Below, piece by piece: positions 1 through 13,851 of a DNA stretch of 64,000 nucleotides. The stretch comes from Amanita rubescens. Taxonomy: Eukaryota; Basidiomycota; Agaricomycetes; Agaricales; Amanitaceae. The stretch is from the NCBI GenBank assembly GCA_015039365.1, contig WION01000012.1:558001-622000 (forward strand), written 5' to 3'. Both the position numbers and the translations under genes were made by a program. Each line of letters begins with the position of its first letter. The stretch's first letter is position 1. The notes under the pieces were generated by a model. It was given only the letters and a program-made list of their open reading frames with translations. It was not told the origin of the DNA and made no database searches.

Positions 1-2365
<2,365 letters not shown>

Positions 2366-2443
2366 TGTAGCTGGAGTAAGATGAGGGAGGCGGGAGAAGC
2401 TGAAAGTGGATTACATAATCGCGTTCAAGTCTCCAGTCATCTT
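2366..2443. promoter_or_regulatory. 78-bp shared promoter between two helicase genes
   Basis: PRP22 (-) starts at 2365 and the DHX57-like gene (+) at 2444, so both 5' leaders and both core promoters must fit into, or extend beyond, 78 bp. Some promoter elements probably lie in the coding or leader sequence of the opposite gene. I see no clear TATA box. Confidence 0.5.
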
Positions 2444-5400
2444 ATGCCGCCTTCTAAGCGCGGAAGGGGCATCGTCAAGTCCGGCAATGCGGGAAACTCA
2501 TCCAAAGCCTCGAAAATACCGCCCAAACCGGCTTCTGAGGGCCCCAGCCAGGAGGAAAGAAAGCCGCTTTTCCCCCCAGGCTACAAATATCCGTTAACAA
2601 TTTTAAATGAGAGGTAAAAATATCGATCTCCTTGCAAATGACATGTTTGAAAACGTTTCCAAGGTGTCAGGACAATGGTTGGGAGAAAGCTGATGTTCAA
2701 ACAGTATGTGATCATAAACTTCCAGCTTGCTCTGTCGTAACATATCACACAGTACCAAGGCGCACATGGCTGGTCGTTTGCCATCACCTTGTCCAAAGTG
2801 AACAAAAGAACTGGAGACAAAGAATCGGCGCGGATGGAACCCAGACCAGCTTATACTAGACCGTCTGCCATAGAGGCACGTCATTGGGGTGCCACCTATG
2901 CCCTCTACCGCGTTCGTGGAGATCTAAATATCATGGGCAATGACGCATCATCTCAATTCGTATAATCCAGTTTTGTAACAGCATGAAGCTTCACCTTGTT
3001 TTGCCGCCTGGACCACGGGACTATTGGAACGAATTAGCGGCCGAACACAAAGCAGCACCCGCACATTTACATTGGCTGTACGCGGCAGATCCATTCGGTG
3101 CGAAGAAAGAACTCGACGAGCGGAAGGCCAAATCTAAGGATGCCCCCACGACATCTGGTCCACGGAAGAACGATGCTACGATTAGGGTTAATGACATTCC
3201 CGAGGTGAAAATGGCTACAAATATACGTGAAGCTGTGGAAGAAATCATCAAGAAGGTAGCGATCGACTAAAGTTGTTTCAGACTTTTTAACAAAAATGTT
3301 GGCAGGGCTTATCCATCTACCCGGAAGCAGGAGACGAAAATGCTAGTCAACTATCCAATGAAGATGCCAAAACTGTTTCCAGACAACTTGAAGTCTTGGG
3401 ATTTTCTTCCATTCAGATCCAGAACGCAATAAACTTTTTGACCAAGCCCTCCGCAATCACTGCGAATCTCCTGGCAGTCTCAACACCATTGGAAGCAGCT
3501 ATTGAATATCTTGTATTACATGTTCCGGAATGTGATCTGCCTCAGCGCTTCCTACCATCCAAAAATTCATCTAATCCATTTGTCACCTCTCTTCACTCCG
3601 GTTCCGATGATCTCAAAAGACGTTGGATCGAAGAGAAAGCAACGAAAGAAGCCGGATTCCCTGCTAATGTCGTGAAAGAGTGCATGACGGATACAAAGTC
3701 GTCAGGATGACGAGGCTTCTTTGATTGTTTCCTTGGGCAAGAGGCTTCTCGGTGAAGATGATGAGTTTTCTGAATCAGCGCCGGATTCCACCTCGCCTTA
3801 TGATATGAAGCCCACAGAGATAGAAGCTTATAGCGCAACGTTCCTCACGAAATCTGAGCTTGTACTGCCGTTGTTTAACGCGCCGATTCAGGTTCACATT
3901 TTCGTTTCTGCCGATTCTCAACCAGCCTACCCGCGTCCCGACTTCATTCCGGTTTACTTGTCCTCTGAAACAGTGCCAGCATACGTTAGGCTTCATCTCC
4001 TCTCTCGGCTCCTACATGGGGCAAAGTTAGATACCTTTGTGGGTAGCGAAGAGGGCTTTTGTCTCGCTGTCATGAGACTACTTGAGGATGAGTGGGAGAA
4101 TATGGAAAGCGAAGGACGTCCGGACATTTCATTAGTTCTGCAACACTTGCTTCCCCGTCATGACAATGTTGCGGTTAATAATGCACCAGAGCCTAACGTT
4201 CTATCTGAGCTTGGAGGAGTTAGACGGCAACGTACGAAACTGATCGACCGGCGAAGCAGTGCTCAAATTCTGGATGAGCTCCTTAGCATTCATCACAAAA
4301 AAGAGGTATGTAACTCGTAATCAGCTCCGACATTGCTTGATTCCTCTCAGTATGCGGCTCTATTACTGAGTAGGCAACGACTTCCTGCGCATAAGTTCAA
4401 GGACACTTTTCTATCCAAACTTGAATCTCACCGTGTTGTTGTCGTGGTTGGAGAAACAGGTGAGTTGACGCCTCTCTGTTGACACCTCGCTCACCTTTCC
4501 CTAGGATGCGGGAAAACAACCCAATGTCAGCTTCGACCTAATTGCACCACGCTATGGCTCATCCCTTTGTAGTGCCTCAGTATATATTGGACTCCCTCGT
4601 TTTATCGGGAAGGGGATCAGAAGCCTCAATAATCGTTACTCAGCCTAGGAGATTAGCAGCCATTTCTGTTGCCAAACGTGTTTCTTCCGAAAGGCTTGAT
4701 GATGGTTCTGTGGGCTACGCAGTACGAGGCGAAACCCAATTGACGGAAAGAACGAAATTACTATTTTGCACTACAGGTGTTGCTCTTCGACGCATGGCGT
4801 CCGGAGATCAATTTCAAGGCATCTCGCATGTCGTTGTGGATGAAGTAAGTCCTATCTACTCTGAGATATTATCGTTGATGTCTGCCATAGGTCCATGAGC
4901 GTTCTATAGATAGTGACATTCTACTCCTAGGACTCAAGGAAGTTCTCAAGAACAACGACAATCTACGCGTGGTTCTAATGTCAGCCACTATTAATTATGA
5001 AAAGTTCTCGAAATATTTCAACGACGCTCCGGTTCTGGAAATTCCAGGATTTACTCACCCCGTCACGGACCTGTATGTTTAACATTGTCTTCAAGTGAAC
5101 TATAGTGACGCTCTATGAAGCTATTTGGAGGATATTGAACCTCTTCTTTGCCCTCAAGATGAGAACGTCAAGATGGAACTTACCACAAGAAACAAAGAAC
5201 AACAGCATGGTTCTCAGAACAACGAACCAAGAAGACGTAATAATCGTAATCGCATTGACTATCAGGTAATTAGCTATTCGAATATCTTCCTCTCATCTGA
5301 TTCTTGGCACTATCACAGTTAATAGCGGCAGTTATCCGGCATATACTCGCATCGGATAGCAAGCGTGGTGGTATCCTAATATTTTTACCAGGAGTCCAAG

Positions 5401-7317
5401 AAATTCGACAGTGCATCAATGCCATTCGCAGTGTTGTGAATGATAGTCATGCAGACATATTCCCTTTGCATGCAAATCTGACGAGCGAAGAACAAAGCAG
5501 AGTTTTCAAGCGAGGAGTGAAATGGAAAATCATCGCCGCTACCAACGTAGCCGAGGTATTAGCAAAACTATTCAAGCTGTTGTTTATCTTAATTCTGTAT
5601 TCCAGACCTCCATCACTATTGACGACGTCGTTTACGTTATTGACACTGGGAAAGTGAAGGAAACGAAATACGATTCTGACTTGCATCTTTCTAAACTGGA
5701 AGAGGGATGGATATCTCGCGCAGCCTGGTAGGCAAAGACGAGGTCGTGCTGGGCGCACACAGCCCGGAAAGTGCTACAAATTGTACAGTAGGCAAGAGGA
5801 AGATGATATGGAAAGTTTCTCCGCACCAGAAATTCACAGGATTCCCCTGGAAAACGTTGTTCTGTACGTCAAAAACATGTACGAAAAGGAGGACACGAAG
5901 GTGAGTTGGTGAAAAACATTTGACGGATTTGTGCAGATGTTCTATAGACCCTTTTAGAACGTGCGGTCGATCCACCCAAAGATACAGCTTTTGACCTTGC
6001 CTGGAGCACTCTGGTTGACTTGGGTGCTGTTCATCCGTCCGGCTCGATGACATCTTTGGGCCGATATATTGTATGTTTGGCGTCTTCTCAGCGGATACAT
6101 ACTGATAGAACTATAGGCAGGAGTGCCCGCAGACGTCAAGCTTGCGAAGGTAATCGAATTGTGTCTTGACCCGTGAACTACTTCCAGAACTCAGCAGATG
6201 CTCATACTTGGCACAATCTTTCAATGCTTGGATCCGATTCTGACTGTCGTCGCTTACCTTTCATCGAAACCGCTATTCCTTAGTCCAATGGATAAGAGGG
6301 ACGAAGCAAATAGGTTCGTATCCATGGAGCTTACCCGATAGCCTCATGATGACCCTCTACAGAGCGAGGGCCACGTTTGCAACCGCTGGAAGTGATCTCT
6401 TGACCGACGTGAATGCTTATGAACAATGTATGCGCCTACGCGAACAGGGAGAACCTATATCTGCCGTAAATAAATTCTGTGAACGGGTGAGTGACTAGTC
6501 AATGGAGAAACGTGAAGATGAATACAAACATGTTGAAAGAATTTCATATCAACAAGCACCGTCCAATCTATTACGTCCCTGCGAAATGACTTCTTCTCGT
6601 ACTTGACCGACTTGGGTTTTATTCCACGCCATTTGCAACCCTCGTCTGAAGTACTCAACAGCAACAGCAACAACACGAGCCTCGTAAAGTCAATCATTCT
6701 CGGAGGCCTGTGGCCACATGTCGCACGTGTACGTGTGCGGAGCGGCGCGCAGAAATTTGACCAGGTGCAGGCCGGAACCGTAGGCGCGTGAAATCAAGGC
6801 ACGCGACTACCTCTTGTATGACATGAAGGGAGGACGTGTCTTCCTCCATCCGGGAAGCATCTTGTTTGATACTGCGACTTGGAAGAGTGACTTTGTGGCG
6901 TACTTTCACAAGTATCAAACTGACAAGATATACCTGAAAGATGCCACCCAAGTGAGTGTTAGTGTCGTATAGGAAGTGCTCGCGATCATGAACGATTAGG
7001 TGCCGTTGTATGGATTGCTGCTGTTGGGTGGACCAGTAGCGGTTAACCACGTTGTGGGAGGCGTAAATGTGACCAGCAGTGGCAGCACGATCAAGTTGAA
7101 AGCGTGGCCGCGCATTGGGATTCTGGTTAACCAACTTCGGTGTGTTCTTATGTTTTTCATTTCATCCATGGGCTCTACTGACAACTTCGCCAGCCGCCTT
7201 CTGGACGCACAATCGGCGAAATGTCTTGAAAGTACTACCGTTCTATCAAACATACCAAACCGCAACATTCTAGATGCATTCAAATTGCTGATAACCAATG
7301 ATGGAATGTCCAATTAA
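2444..7317 (+). CDS. DExH-box RNA helicase, DHX57/DHX29-like (three +1 frame breaks)
   Basis: Large cytoplasmic RNA helicase of the DHX57/DHX29/YLR419w group. The start is the ATG at 2444 (MPPSKRGRG). In order I see a dsRNA-binding-like segment ([34 protein letters not shown]), a UBA-type segment ([17 protein letters not shown]), an RWD-like region (about 3820-4010), Walker A GETGCGKTTQ (about 4447-4530), motif II DEVHER split by an intron, [11 protein letters not shown], motif [10 protein letters not shown] (about 5733-5760), then HA2 and an OB-fold ending at 7317. About 14 short introns. Conserved sequence changes frame by +1 near 3708, 5729 and 6789, each time at a stop codon. The gene as given cannot encode the full protein, yet both sides of each break are well conserved. 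Family assignment is firm; DHX57 versus DHX29 is not settled. Confidence 0.88.
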
Positions 7318-7327
7318 CAACTAAAAA

Positions 7328-8111
7328 TTAATGTCCAAGCTGTACAGATATGGTATAAATAAGATGAGTACAAAACCCGTTGGTATATATACATAAAATG
7401 TCCGCGCGATGGTGCGCCATAATCAAATTGTTGCTTGCTTCCTTGGCAGATGCCATTTGGTAGAGTCTCTTGCCAACTTTTTCACGGCGGTACACGATGA
7501 GGCAAAGGTACTGTCTGGATGGGAAATATGCATGGTGTATGCTCTCTTGACGTGCGGTAAAGGACGCGGCATATGCATATGTCATGAACTCCTGAGATGA
7601 TCGAGTTGCATTTGGCGTGCGCCTTCGTTGCGACTTTCTTTGCAGGAACGGATACCCTTCTAGGCAACTGGTGCAACAGGATGAGGAAATCTTGGTAAAA
7701 ACTTGGCTCCTCTTCTTGGAAAGCGTTTTGACTTGAAACTGCCGTTAATTCTGAGCGGGAGGAATGGAAAATAGAATATTACCTTCTCGTTCATGGACTA
7801 TGTTGTTTGGCGCAAACTTCACCTTTGCCGATTCGAACTCGGGCTCTACAAGAGTGGATGACGACGATATCGTGGAATCGATGCTCTCGCGGCGTGTACG
7901 TCTACGAGTACGCATTTTGGTAGGTGCTTGGATCGCATAGTAGGGGAGGAGCCAGACAATAGCGATGAAGAGCAAGGCCTGGTAAAAAAAGTTTAGATTG
8001 AGTGAATATGGTTTCAGTCGTGCTTACTCTTGTAAGGTGAGCCATGGCAAATATCTGGCCAACAATGAGGATGATAAAGGGCATGCGCGCCTCGTTGAAA
8101 TAAGAGTCCAT
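7328..8111 (-). CDS. Small membrane protein of unknown function
   Basis: Four exons read cleanly with canonical GT-AG introns. The first (ATG at 8109-8111) gives a short N-terminus and a hydrophobic stretch (MPFIILIVGQIFAMAHL) that joins directly to ALLFIAIVWLLPYYAI, so two membrane spans or one long hairpin. After that come an Arg-rich segment (KMRTRRRTRRES), an acidic/Ser linker, a stretch with DFLILLHQLPRR, and a C-terminal part including KVGKRLYQMASAKEAS. Total about 185 residues. I do not recognise the family. It converges on the DHX57-like gene with only 10 bp between stop codons. The last exon's end is uncertain, since its final part (after about 7400) looks less protein-like. Confidence 0.5.
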
Positions 8112-8250
8112 TGTTCGTATAAGATGTGGATCGAAATACAGAGATAGAATTCTGGTGTAAAATGAAGAATTTATATACACAAAAGAGGGTAGCTCCTTTC
8201 AATGGGTTAGGAGATATCATGACGAGGCGCCCATAGATAGGAGACTAGCG

Positions 8251-9017
8251 TCACTGTTTATCTTCCTTCACCGTCTCAGCACTGCCACCTACGAATGACG
8301 TCAGTCGTCACTTCCTAAAGATCGACCTTTGCGCTCACCTCGAGCTCGGTTCCGAAGCATGTCCGTCACTTCCGCGATGCTGGTCATTCTCACTCCACGC
8401 TCCTCCATTTCCGTCCACTCTGCTCCTGATTTAGATACACTTTTCACTGCATCACGTATAACCCATGTCTTGTATCCATAGTCTACCGCGTCCAGGGCTG
8501 TGCATTTGACGCAATAATCCCCTGCGAGGCCACACATGAACACATCAGTCACCCCATTGGCAGAGAGTAGCTGGGGAAGCTCGGTAGTCGTTATCTTCCA
8601 GGGATCCTGAAATGCTGAATACGACTCGATCTCCCGGTTGGTGCCTTTGTACACTGCGGCATCAAAGGCGCCAGAGTGCAATTCTTCCAAAAAATCGGCA
8701 CCCGGCGTGGATGCCACACAATGGACAGGCCAGAGCACCTGCTCCAATGCTTTGCTCTCGTCCTTTTCCTGGCCGGGGGGATAGATAGTGGTGGTCGACA
8801 AGAGCGGTTTGCCATGCGTGGTCGCGAACGAGATGTGATCGGGTGGATGGTAATCCTTTGTCGCAATCTTCTTGATGAATGGAAGATTCGAGTCGAGAAG
8901 TGAATTGATCCCATCGATTATGTTTTCCGCTTCAGGAACGGCAAGCGAACCTCGGACGAAGTCAAATTGGACATCGACCACTATAAGGACCGGTTTAAAG
9001 TTGTCAGTACTTGCCAT
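8251..9017 (-). CDS. PNC1: Nicotinamidase (isochorismatase-like hydrolase)
   Basis: Hydrolyses nicotinamide to nicotinate in the NAD salvage pathway and so lowers a sirtuin inhibitor. About 238 residues, starting at the ATG at 9015-9017. Visible family features: VVDVQFDF with the catalytic Asp, the metal-binding DYHPPDH, the catalytic Lys in IATKDYH, WPVHC, and the catalytic Cys in CGLAGDYCVKC. Most of the protein is one exon; near the 3' end a canonical 51-nt intron (about 8288-8338) is likely, after which the protein ends GGSAETVKEDKQ at 8251. Without splicing it would instead stop at 8301. No frame problems. Confidence 0.92.
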
Positions 9018-9272
9018 GGTATCAATAGCAAATCAAGGGGATGGGCTGCTCTGTTATAGCGCCAAGGGCGGTGACCGACTATTACATAAAAGATGGCGAT
9101 AACAAAGGGCAAGGTTAAGGATATATATAACACTATAATCTACATTGTGTATGTGTGTAATCTAGACCTTATAAGCTTAGGCATCACCGAAGCGTGGACA
9201 AAACTGACTTACAAGTTAAATTGTGCGATGTTATTACTTTGATGATGTGGAATTAGCTTTAAATACGCAGGA

Positions 9273-10052
9273 TCATTGTTCATGGTTAACGGGTCGGGCA
9301 TGTCGTGGGCGAATATATGGGCGGCCGTCTGGTGGCATAGCAAAGTATGGTGCTTCGTATGGCAAAGTACGAGGAACGGGCTGACGGTTTCGACCTTTGA
9401 ATAATGGAATTGGCACTGTGTGCGCGCGCTTTGGTTTTGGTAACCCTCGCGGAGCGGATGCTAACCTTAGCTCTGCTAGGCGACGGGATACGCGCTCGAC
9501 AGGCGATGTCGATCTTGGTTCATGTGTCACAAGCTTCGGACGACATGGCCATGTTAACTTCCTTTCCGGAGACTTCTCAGTCCGAGCATGCCCTTAGATG
9601 AAGTAATTTTGAGCGTTCCACGCGCTTATCCTTATTAATAGCAACGTACCTGGTAACAGATCTCCCTCTATACTTGTGGCTTTCACGTGTTCGTAAGGTC
9701 GTGGTGTGGTAGGCGACGGCAACTCTTCTCGAAATGACACTAGGCTGGGCGCGATAATGGAATCCTCCTCGTCTGCCCCAGGCTGGCTAGCAATCGAAGA
9801 CACAGTAAGAATGGATGTCGATATAGAAGCCAAACTCGCGGCGTCATGGTCGTGGTCAACGCGTTCGGATATGTAGGATACGGTTTGTTCGTGCTCTTGT
9901 GACTTGGAATCGACAGTGATACTCGCGAAAGTCACGCGCTTAGTCTGCCTTCTACGAGATTCTCGGGGGATCGAAGAACCATAGTTTGGCGGGAGAGACA
10001 GCCTGTTGTAGGCTTTGGAGCAGGACCGACACTGCAGCTGACTTCTGTTCAT
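9273..10052 (-). CDS. Hypothetical basic, Ser/Pro-rich protein
   Basis: Two exons joined by a canonical intron (donor after DLLPG, acceptor CTAAG near 9594) keep one open frame from the ATG at 10050-10052 to the stop at 9273. The N-terminus has a Cys pair (QCRSCSKAYN), then RESRRRQTKRVTFAS, an acidic/Ser region, and a Pro/Arg-rich tail (LPKPKRAHTVPIPLF, RNRQPVPRTLPYEAPYF). No domain or membrane span recognised; probably mostly disordered, about 240 residues. The RVTF-type motif in a basic context resembles a PP1-docking RVxF motif, but that is only a guess. Frame continuity across the splice supports a real gene. Confidence 0.5.
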
Positions 10053-10596
10053 AATTGGATGAGAATCGGCGAGCAACCATTCGATGGATATAGCAATTAG
10101 GCTCTGTGACGCTTTGGTCAATGCTCAATCAAATCACTGTGTATGTGTGCTCTGTACCAGGCCAAAACCAATCGAACTTAAAGCATGCGCCGATAAAGTA
10201 ATGAGGAGTGGTATCCCTTCATCGATTGCGTCATTACTGGACTTGAACGAGTGAGACATGATAAGCAGGGAGCTATCACAGAGCAGAACAAATAGCATGC
10301 TCCTATAGTAGGAGCTAGGGGGGAGAAAAACAGTATGTGACTCTTTATGGACCCGAATAAAATTAATGAAGGTGGCATGTTAATTTTGTGTGCTTAGTAT
10401 AGCGCACCATTTCGTTCGGAGAGCCTATTGCGATCACGTGACGTGACATGCCGTTGGTAAGACGCGTCAGTCGGAGCCGTCCAACTGGACATCGAGTAAG
10501 CGAATAAGAACAAGGAACGACGGCAACGGAAACGGATGATTGCACCCGGTGAGCTTCCTGGGTCTTTTCTTTGTGTGACTTCCGTGACAGTTGGCA
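10053..10596. promoter_or_regulatory. Divergent intergenic region upstream of EXO5
   Basis: 544 bp between the start of the unknown basic protein (-) and EXO5 (+). No convincing open reading frame or RNA gene. It must hold both promoters; no specific element recognised apart from the palindromic CACGTGACGTGA around 10435-10446, which includes an E-box core (CACGTG). Confidence 0.35.
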
Positions 10597-12745
10597 ATGT
10601 CAGAAGACTACTATGATTATGATTCAATTGAATATTCGCAGGAGGACCTCGCAAATATTGACGCCATTGCTGCCGCTTATTTCGATCCGCCGCTTCCTCA
10701 AGGATGCCCCGAGGTGCGGATTGAACTAGAGGGAACCCTCCAGCCTCATGAATCCACCCCCAGTACAAGTCGTGACAATTTAGAGCCGTCACTTTTACAA
10801 ACCTATCGTCGGAACGGTGTTCTCACTGTTACTGATCTTGTTTCTCCCATATGGTGCGTGTATACCGCAATGGCCGTCAAAACGACGCGTCTTCATACTT
10901 CTTTCTAGGTGCGAGGTTCAATTCGATTATGGTCTGCGTCAGGGTCGGTCAAGACCATTGGAAGCGCGTCCCAAATCGTTTGTGTCTGCGTCCGGGAAAA
11001 GCATTTCCGTAGAGAAGAAGGTCGCAGAGGTAAATGACACCTATCACGAAGAAAGGCAAGGTTGGCATCCACGCATATCTCTTGCGTCAAACTACATAAT
11101 TTTCAGGCTGTCCACAAGGAGCTTGAACTTGAATTGGGTTTGAAACAAGTACAAGTTCTTACGACAAGTCAAGAAGAACGCTGGGCGTTAAGGTAAGGAT
11201 GAAACCATCATCAAGCAAGTCAGTGAAAGATGACAACCCCAAAGAGTGCTCAACTTCATCACCGGAATTGAAGCGATTCTCGCGAACGGTTATACGGTGA
11301 GTATTGGCTTACACATTGCGGGTTTTCACGGTTACTAAGCCAATTAAGCGTGAACTTCCCGTGTTTGGTGTTGTGCATGATCAAATCATAGTCGGCGTGA
11401 TTGTATGTGCTTTCGCATTCAGGATGACGTGTTTGCCGACGACATACAGGATGAAGTGAAATATCATATCTATTCCAATAGCAAGGCCGATTTAGTCAGC
11501 CTTCCTTCTGATAATACGTCACAAGCACACCTTGATGAATATTTCATATGTCGGAGTAACCCGAGTATGTTTAACTAGCTGTCTGTCCGGAACTTACTCA
11601 CTCACGTGTTAGCAGAGGAAAAGTTTAACGTGCTTCAACTTCTCGACACAAAGACCCGACGGACTGATTCCCTACCATCACCCGAGGATGCCCTACCATC
11701 ACGGTTACAGCTAATGCTATACTATCGCATGTTATCGGACTTGGTCTCCGAATCTTCGCCATTTGATTTTTCGTCGCTCTGGGATAAGCTACGTCTTGAT
11801 TCAGGCCAGATATTTTCTGCGCAGGTTTCTGGTTGACGCGGGCTTAGTTGCTGACTGTCAGCAAGAGAGAACAGCTTGTTTGGACTGATCTTGTTCATCT
11901 TCTTCGCCGGACAGTTGAAAAGTTGGACCTCGTCGGTGTCAACCAACGCCTTCAACTAGTCTACCGCTTGCAGCAGAGCAGAGCCAAGAAGGAAAGAAAC
12001 GAATCTCGTCAAAATAATGTCACACCTCCCGTTATAAGTCAAGAGGAGCGTGAACTTTCTCTGGCGATAGAGGCTAGCTTGAGGGACCTCGAAGTGCGAG
12101 AAAATCTAGGGGAAAGTTCTCACCAGAATAACTCTTCCTGTGGACGTCGCCCAGGCCTGCCTGTCAATGCGGAGTCCTCTAGCGACAATGGAAACGCTAG
12201 TCCCCCCAGTATCAATGGAAACATCGAATGGAAAAGCTACCCCGTCCCATCAAGACACCTCCAATCATTGGCACAGATAATAGTAAGCTTCCCGGTAGTT
12301 TTAGCGCTAAGTTCAGCAATTCAATATCTCTTTCCATAACAGAGAATGGCGATGATGGCGATACCGAGTGCTCCAACATTATTGGAACTAGAGAATTCTA
12401 TTACGACGAAGATTTTTTGAATAGTCATGTCTCCGATATACTAAAGTTGTGGTATGGAAAGCGAAAGCCGAATGGAGTACCGATGCATTTATCTGGACGA
12501 TGTTTGTGAGTATCTTTGCTTCTTGATTCTGTCCTTGAAGTAATTTTGCCTCGTACAGTTCATGCGAATATAACCAAGACTGCGAATGGCGCGAGGAAAA
12601 AGCGATGGAATTTACAAGATCTTTAGCACAAAGGAAGAGTACACCGCCCTACAGAGTGACTATATTTGGTACTATATTGAATAGATATTTGTGTATTTTA
12701 TCTCCTAACAAAACAATCGTGACAACAAATCACGGCGTAGCCTGA
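10597..12745 (+). CDS. EXO5: Exonuclease V, Fe-S single-strand DNase (disturbed reading frame)
   Basis: Exo5/Dem1 degrades single-stranded DNA, in yeast for mitochondrial genome maintenance. Start ATG 10597 (MSEDYYDYD). Family landmarks: the first cluster cysteine in PIWCEVQFDYG, ALRVLNFITGIEAIL, the metal-binding Asp region GVIDDVFADD, the DTKTRR motif (about 11650), QLMLYYRML, LQLVYRLQ, and the C-terminal Fe-S cysteines SGRCF-SCEYNQDCEWREE ending at 12745. A UIM-like helix (EERELSLAIEASLRDLE, about 12044-12096) sits in the variable insert. Oddities: a 20-nt GT-AG element at 11403-11422 must be removed to keep GVI|DDV in frame; around 11825-11888 either two +1 breaks or one 41-nt intron is needed; near 12209-12342 a longer intron or further shifts are needed. 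Identity firm; exact gene model not. Confidence 0.85.
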
Positions 12746-12829
12746 TGTAGCCCCTGAGTGCAGTGCGGCCTTTATGTTCCTAGCTCCTTTTCCAATCTCT
12801 CGTGCTTTCCTACCGCAAACTTCCTCACC

Positions 12830-13710
12830 ATGAGCCGTTGGGAACCTCATTTACATTGGTCTTTTCAAGGCGAACATGTGCTGTTTCCTATTTTGCACCT
12901 GCATTCCTGGCCTACCTTCAGTCGCTTCCTGCGTTTTAACCGCGGCAGTGTGTTGTACCGAAAGGTGAAAGAGCCCCTACACGTCAACAGAACACCCCGC
13001 TTATTTCACGCATTTATCCTTAGGTGTCTTTCTATTTCTTTGGATAGGCACTTGGCGCCTTCTTATGTCAAGGCATCTCCTTGGCGTTACGTGTCCTGGA
13101 GAACGGTCATATATGGCTTAGCCGTTTGCATGAGACTGTAGGCGCCAACTAGACCAATGTTCTTCCACCCCTACTGAGCTCCTATACCCCAGATTTTACA
13201 TGCTTATTGCAATGACATTCAACGTGGGGTAAGTCTATTTTAAATATTTGAGGATCAATCAAACCTGATCGTCGTGTTTCTTCAGCTTGATACTCATCAT
13301 TGTATGTCCCCTGTCGAAAACCTTTCCAACATAACTTTAACCTTCAACGTCAGGCCGTTAGCCTTGCTTCTGCCCAGCTTGTCCTCGTAGAGTTACAAGA
13401 GCTAAAGTCGACAGATGCCGGTTCATAGTATGTCGCACGCATATTTCATTACCTTGCGGTCATGCTCATGGTTTGCGTGAACAGCGCTCCAGTTGGTTCG
13501 AACCCTCGACCATTGAGACCAAGACCGGATTCGATTTACATTCACTCGCCCAGGACTAGTGCTGGCACAAATTTAATGGCGCTTGAGCTTGGAACAGACA
13601 TTTACAAAGGGGGAGAGGGCTGGGAGTCTCATGATGCGGCACTCGTAGGGTCGCATCCTGCGCCATTCAAGCTTTCGGACGAGAGTGAAGAGGTTTACCT
13701 TTCTGATTAA
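12830..13710 (+). CDS. Ctr-family copper transporter-like protein (one +1 frame break)
   Basis: Ctr proteins are three-span plasma- or vacuolar-membrane copper channels working as trimers. Start ATG 12830 (MSRWEPHLHW). An N-terminal WSFQGEHVLFP segment is followed by a first span whose hydrophobic reading (SVASCVLTAAVCCTER) lies in the next frame, so a base seems extra around 12914-12920. After a 59-nt intron come the loop (DRHLAPSYVKASPWRY) and the second span with the family signature YMLIAMTFNVG (Met-x3-Met), assembled over two introns, then the third span LILIIAVSLASAQLVLVE. The C-terminal tail is hydrophilic and ends at 13710. There is no Met-rich N-terminus. Without correction, exon 1 reads through the first intron in a wrong frame that still lacks stops. 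Confidence 0.72.
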
Positions 13711-13851
13711 TAATACGGCATGGACTAGTATATGTTGCCCGATTCTATTAAATGTACTTGACTGCTAGTGGTATACAAGGATCCTGTCCAATTGCTTAAA
13801 TATGGTATCAAAGGTAAATTGTGTCACCATTAATAAGATGCAAAAAGTATA

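Noticed and set aside
13490..13506. GGTTCGAACCC, resembling a tRNA T-arm
   Set aside because: No acceptor, anticodon or D-arm fits around it, and it is coding sequence of the copper-transporter tail.
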